From Thermoplasmata archaeon (GTDB lineage Archaea > Thermoplasmatota > Thermoplasmata > Lutacidiplasmatales > UBA184), in NCBI GenBank assembly GCA_030043255.1, contig JASHYB010000110.1, positions 1 to 6,861 on the forward strand: a stretch of 6,861 nucleotides of DNA, in the 5' to 3' direction. Below are positions 5,812 to 6,861 of this stretch, piece by piece. Numbering within the stretch: the stretch's first letter is position 1; every line of letters begins with the position of its first letter. The notes under the pieces are model-generated. The model was not told the origin of the DNA and searched no databases. It saw nothing but the letters and a program-made list of their open reading frames with translations. The position numbers were made by a program, and so were the translations under genes.

Positions 5812-5845
5812 GCCTTAAGGCGCACCGCCATAGAGCTCTATAGAG
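5812..5845 (+). promoter_or_regulatory. Promoter and operator-like palindromes of the toxin-antitoxin module
   Basis: GCCTTAAGGC (5812-5821) is a perfect palindrome whose TTAA could be the TATA-like box, putting the start site near 5842. Directly downstream, ATAGAGCTCTAT (5830-5841) is a 12-bp perfect palindrome that overlaps a second one, CTCTATAGAG (5836-5845), so TAGAG/CTCTA half-sites alternate. The ATG of the antitoxin is at 5852. A ribbon-helix-helix antitoxin dimer binding here would block its own transcription, the usual autoregulation of such modules. Alternatively CATAG or CTATAG is itself the TATA box. Confidence 0.5.
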
Positions 5846-5851
5846 CCGACG

Positions 5852-6067
5852 ATGGTCTCGAGCAACCCCACGACGACGATCCAGGTACACCTCAGCACGA
5901 GACGCTATCTGGACGCGCTGAAGGCGTCCGGGCAGTCGTACGAGGACCTGATCTTGGAGATGGCGGAGGATCACTATCCGCCGGAGCTGCTGCGTGAGCT
6001 CGGGCGTCGGTTCAAGGTCCTTCGGGGGAGAACCGCGGAAGAGGTCTTCGCCCGGGCCAAGCTGTGA
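5852..6067 (+). CDS. Small antitoxin, probable ribbon-helix-helix type (DUF7557/VapB-like)
   Basis: A 71-residue protein. The N-terminal half has an RHH-like pattern: a strand TTTIQVHLS (about 7-15) with alternating polar and apolar residues, then helices STRRYLDALKAS and SYEDLILEMAEDHYP (about 29-43). The short form of T-I-x-V-x-x-x-T-x-x-x-L-x-x-L-K followed by G-x-S-Y-x-D-x-I is familiar from small archaeal antitoxins. The C-terminal half (about 44-71) ends in a basic helix (GRTAEEVFARAKL) likely to wrap the toxin. The stop overlaps the start of a RelE-like toxin by 4 nt, the classic antitoxin-first order. Palindromes just upstream of the ATG suggest autorepression. The role is assigned mainly from gene order plus N-terminal pattern; the exact family name is from memory of the motif. 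Confidence 0.75.
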   Translation: MVSSNPTTTIQVHLSTRRYLDALKASGQSYEDLILEMAEDHYPPELLRELGRRFKVLRGRTAEEVFARAKL

Positions 6068-6366
6068 GGTTGGCCGTCGGCTTCCTGTTCGAAGCGGAGG
6101 CGGAGTTCCTTCGGCTACCGGCACGGCTTCAGCGTCAGCTCAAGGACCTGGTGCCGTATCTCCAGGTCAATCCGTACCGCTCGTACCCGTTCCTGCCGGT
6201 CCGTGAGGTGGGCAAGATCTCGGGGGTCTGGCGCTTTCCGGTCGGCCCCTACCGGGTCTTCTTCCGGGTGGACGGGGAGACGATCTGGATCGGCAAGATC
6301 GGGCGGCGCCCGGCCGCGTACGACCGCGCGCACCTCCGTGAGCTCCGCCGCGCGTTCCGCCCGTAG
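6064..6366 (+). CDS. RelE/ParE-family toxin
   Basis: A 100-residue basic protein of the RelE/ParE fold. It has an N-terminal helical hairpin (FLFEAEAEFLRLPARLQRQL), then the hallmark sheet KISGVWRFPVGPYRVFFRVD (51-70) followed by TIWIGKIGRR (73-82). The G-x-W-R-x-x-x-G-x-Y-R-V pattern (Arg57, Tyr63, Arg64) and the late basic pair Arg81-Arg82 are as in RelE-type mRNA interferases; ParE-type gyrase inhibitors share the fold, so the target is unresolved. The start is GTG 6064, within GTGA that overlaps the antitoxin stop, which implies translational coupling; no separate ribosome-binding site is visible. It appears intact and of normal length (90-100 residues). The module may stabilise a mobile or accessory segment or act in stress; no other mobile-element sign is present in the window. 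Confidence 0.85.
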   Translation: MRLAVGFLFEAEAEFLRLPARLQRQLKDLVPYLQVNPYRSYPFLPVREVGKISGVWRFPVGPYRVFFRVDGETIWIGKIGRRPAAYDRAHLRELRRAFRP

Positions 6367-6375
6367 GCCGTAGCC

Positions 6376-6400
6376 TGAGGGCGTTCGGGACCCGCCCTCA
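6376..6400 (+). terminator. Strong stem-loop after the toxin-antitoxin module
   Basis: TGAGGGCG (6376-6383) pairs perfectly with CGCCCTCA (6393-6400) around a 9-nt loop, beginning 9 nt after the TAG at 6364-6366. The 8-bp stem is the best of the gene-end hairpins in the window. No T-run follows, so it may be a processing or stability element rather than a simple terminator. The rest of the gap to 6603 holds no gene I can support. Confidence 0.45.
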
Positions 6401-6603
6401 CCGTTGCGGCCGCCTCGCCTGACCCCGGATGCAGGGCGGGGAACGTCGCGCGCCCACCGCCAGGTTCACCGGCCCAGAGAGTTCGCGTGCGGAGAGAGGG
6501 ACTTGACACGCCCGGCGGTTCTGATATCCTGGAAGAAGGGCGCTACGAAACGAGCGGTCGGGTAGCCTACCGTGGGGGTGTGCCGGAAGTCCGGATTTGG
6601 CGC

Positions 6604-6861
6604 TCAGACCCCTTGCTCCTCCACGAATTTGTTCAGCTTCGCGAAACTTTGAACCAGCACCCGGACCTCGTCCGGTTCTAGAACGGAGACGAATCCCGTG
6701 ACGATCGTCTCGTATCGCCGCCGGGCCGTTGAGAACAGCTTCCTCCCGGCCGGAGTCAAGCGGATCCTCACCACCCTCCGGTCCGACGAATCCCTCACCC
6801 GCCGGACCAGGCCCTTCGCTTCCATCGCGTCGATTATGGCGGTGATTGCGGCCTTCGTGAC
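6604..6861 (-). CDS. MarR-family transcriptional regulator, C-terminal part (runs off the right edge)
   Basis: The visible 85 codons on the minus strand begin mid-gene at 6861 and end with TGA at 6606-6604. They open with VTKAAITAIIDAMEAKGLV, the end of the recognition helix region of a MarR winged helix (family pattern V-T-x-x-x-x-x-L-I-D-x-L-E-x-x-G-L-V). The wing VRRVRDSSDRRVVRIRLTPA carries the signature D-x-x-D-R-R, and TPAGRKL leads into the long dimerisation helices (about 45-85). MarR proteins repress or activate small sets of genes, often neighbours, in response to phenolic ligands or thiol oxidation; no cysteine is visible in this part. The N-terminus and promoter lie outside the window, so its targets are unknown. 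The DNA here is noticeably less GC-rich than the genes to the left. Confidence 0.88.
   Translation of the reverse strand, partial: VTKAAITAIIDAMEAKGLVRRVRDSSDRRVVRIRLTPAGRKLFSTARRRYETIVTGFVSVLEPDEVRVLVQSFAKLNKFVEEQGV

Larger units (their letters stand above)
5386..5851 (+). other. Non-coding stretch with inverted repeats
   Basis: I see no gene in these 466 nt. Frames that are open here translate to Arg/Gly/Pro-rich sequence without recognisable domains and are explained by the low stop frequency of GC-rich DNA. I found no tRNA, 5S, SRP or RNase P signature. The stretch holds a 7-bp stem-loop at 5419-5440, a CCGGTC/GACCGG inverted repeat (5641-5646 with 5676-5681), a nested inverted repeat at 5713-5752, and the promoter/operator zone of the toxin-antitoxin genes from about 5812. 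A structured small RNA is possible but not shown. Confidence 0.5.

Noticed and set aside
5459..5818. Plus-strand open frame of 119 codons in the non-coding stretch
   Set aside because: The Arg/Gly/Pro-rich translation has no domain and no start signal, and it ends in the toxin-antitoxin promoter zone.
5279..6124. Minus-strand open frame of 281 codons across the non-coding stretch
   Set aside because: It overlaps the ends of the peroxiredoxin and antitoxin genes, is low complexity, and has no recognisable motif or promoter.
6487..6681. Small plus-strand open frame of 64 codons after the sigma70-like element
   Set aside because: Its 3' third is antisense to the conserved C-terminus of the MarR protein, and the rest shows no domain or good ribosome-binding site.

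Overview
The window is very G+C-rich DNA (by eye about 70%, falling at the right-hand end). It is most likely from an archaeon, although no marker gene fixes the taxon. The signs are: AT-rich boxes centred 26-27 nt upstream of predicted start codons with almost no room for a ribosome-binding site (clearest as TTATAT at 1697-1702 before the ATG at 1726), which is the pattern of archaeal TATA promoters with leaderless mRNAs; and an antitoxin that resembles small archaeal ribbon-helix-helix antitoxins. The proteins are rich in Arg but not strongly acidic, so a haloarchaeon is less likely than some other high-GC lineage. This placement is inference.

Layout. A partial EamA/DMT-type membrane transporter runs off the left edge on the minus strand (1-372). 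Diverging from it is a complete zinc-dependent alcohol dehydrogenase (511-1527). After a promoter at about 1697 comes a three-gene plus-strand operon (1726-4881): a two-domain rhodanese (thiosulfate/3-mercaptopyruvate sulfurtransferase type), a molybdenum sulfite oxidase, and a fusion of an N-terminal rhodanese domain to an ETHE1-type persulfide dioxygenase. A BCP/PrxQ-type peroxiredoxin follows (4942-5385), perhaps from its own weak promoter. A non-coding stretch of 466 nt (5386-5851) holds several inverted repeats. Next is a two-gene toxin-antitoxin module (5852-6366) with a palindromic operator-like site over its promoter and a strong hairpin after it. The window closes with the C-terminal part of a MarR-type regulator on the minus strand (6604-6861), in DNA that is less G+C-rich.

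How the genes work together. The three operon enzymes correspond to the mitochondrial sulfide-oxidation enzymes that act after sulfide:quinone oxidoreductase: rhodanese (TST), persulfide dioxygenase (ETHE1) and sulfite oxidase (SUOX). The inferred route is persulfide + O2 -> sulfite (dioxygenase), sulfite -> sulfate (sulfite oxidase), with the rhodanese modules moving sulfane sulfur between persulfide, sulfite and thiosulfate. The peroxiredoxin could protect against peroxide or persulfide stress. No sulfide:quinone oxidoreductase is in the window. The set implies an oxygen-using organism that handles reduced sulfur.

The most notable points are the compact TST-SUOX-ETHE1 operon, the rhodanese-first order of the fusion, and the sulfite oxidase, which lies in the same frame as the upstream rhodanese, separated from it by one TGA and lacking a convincing start codon.
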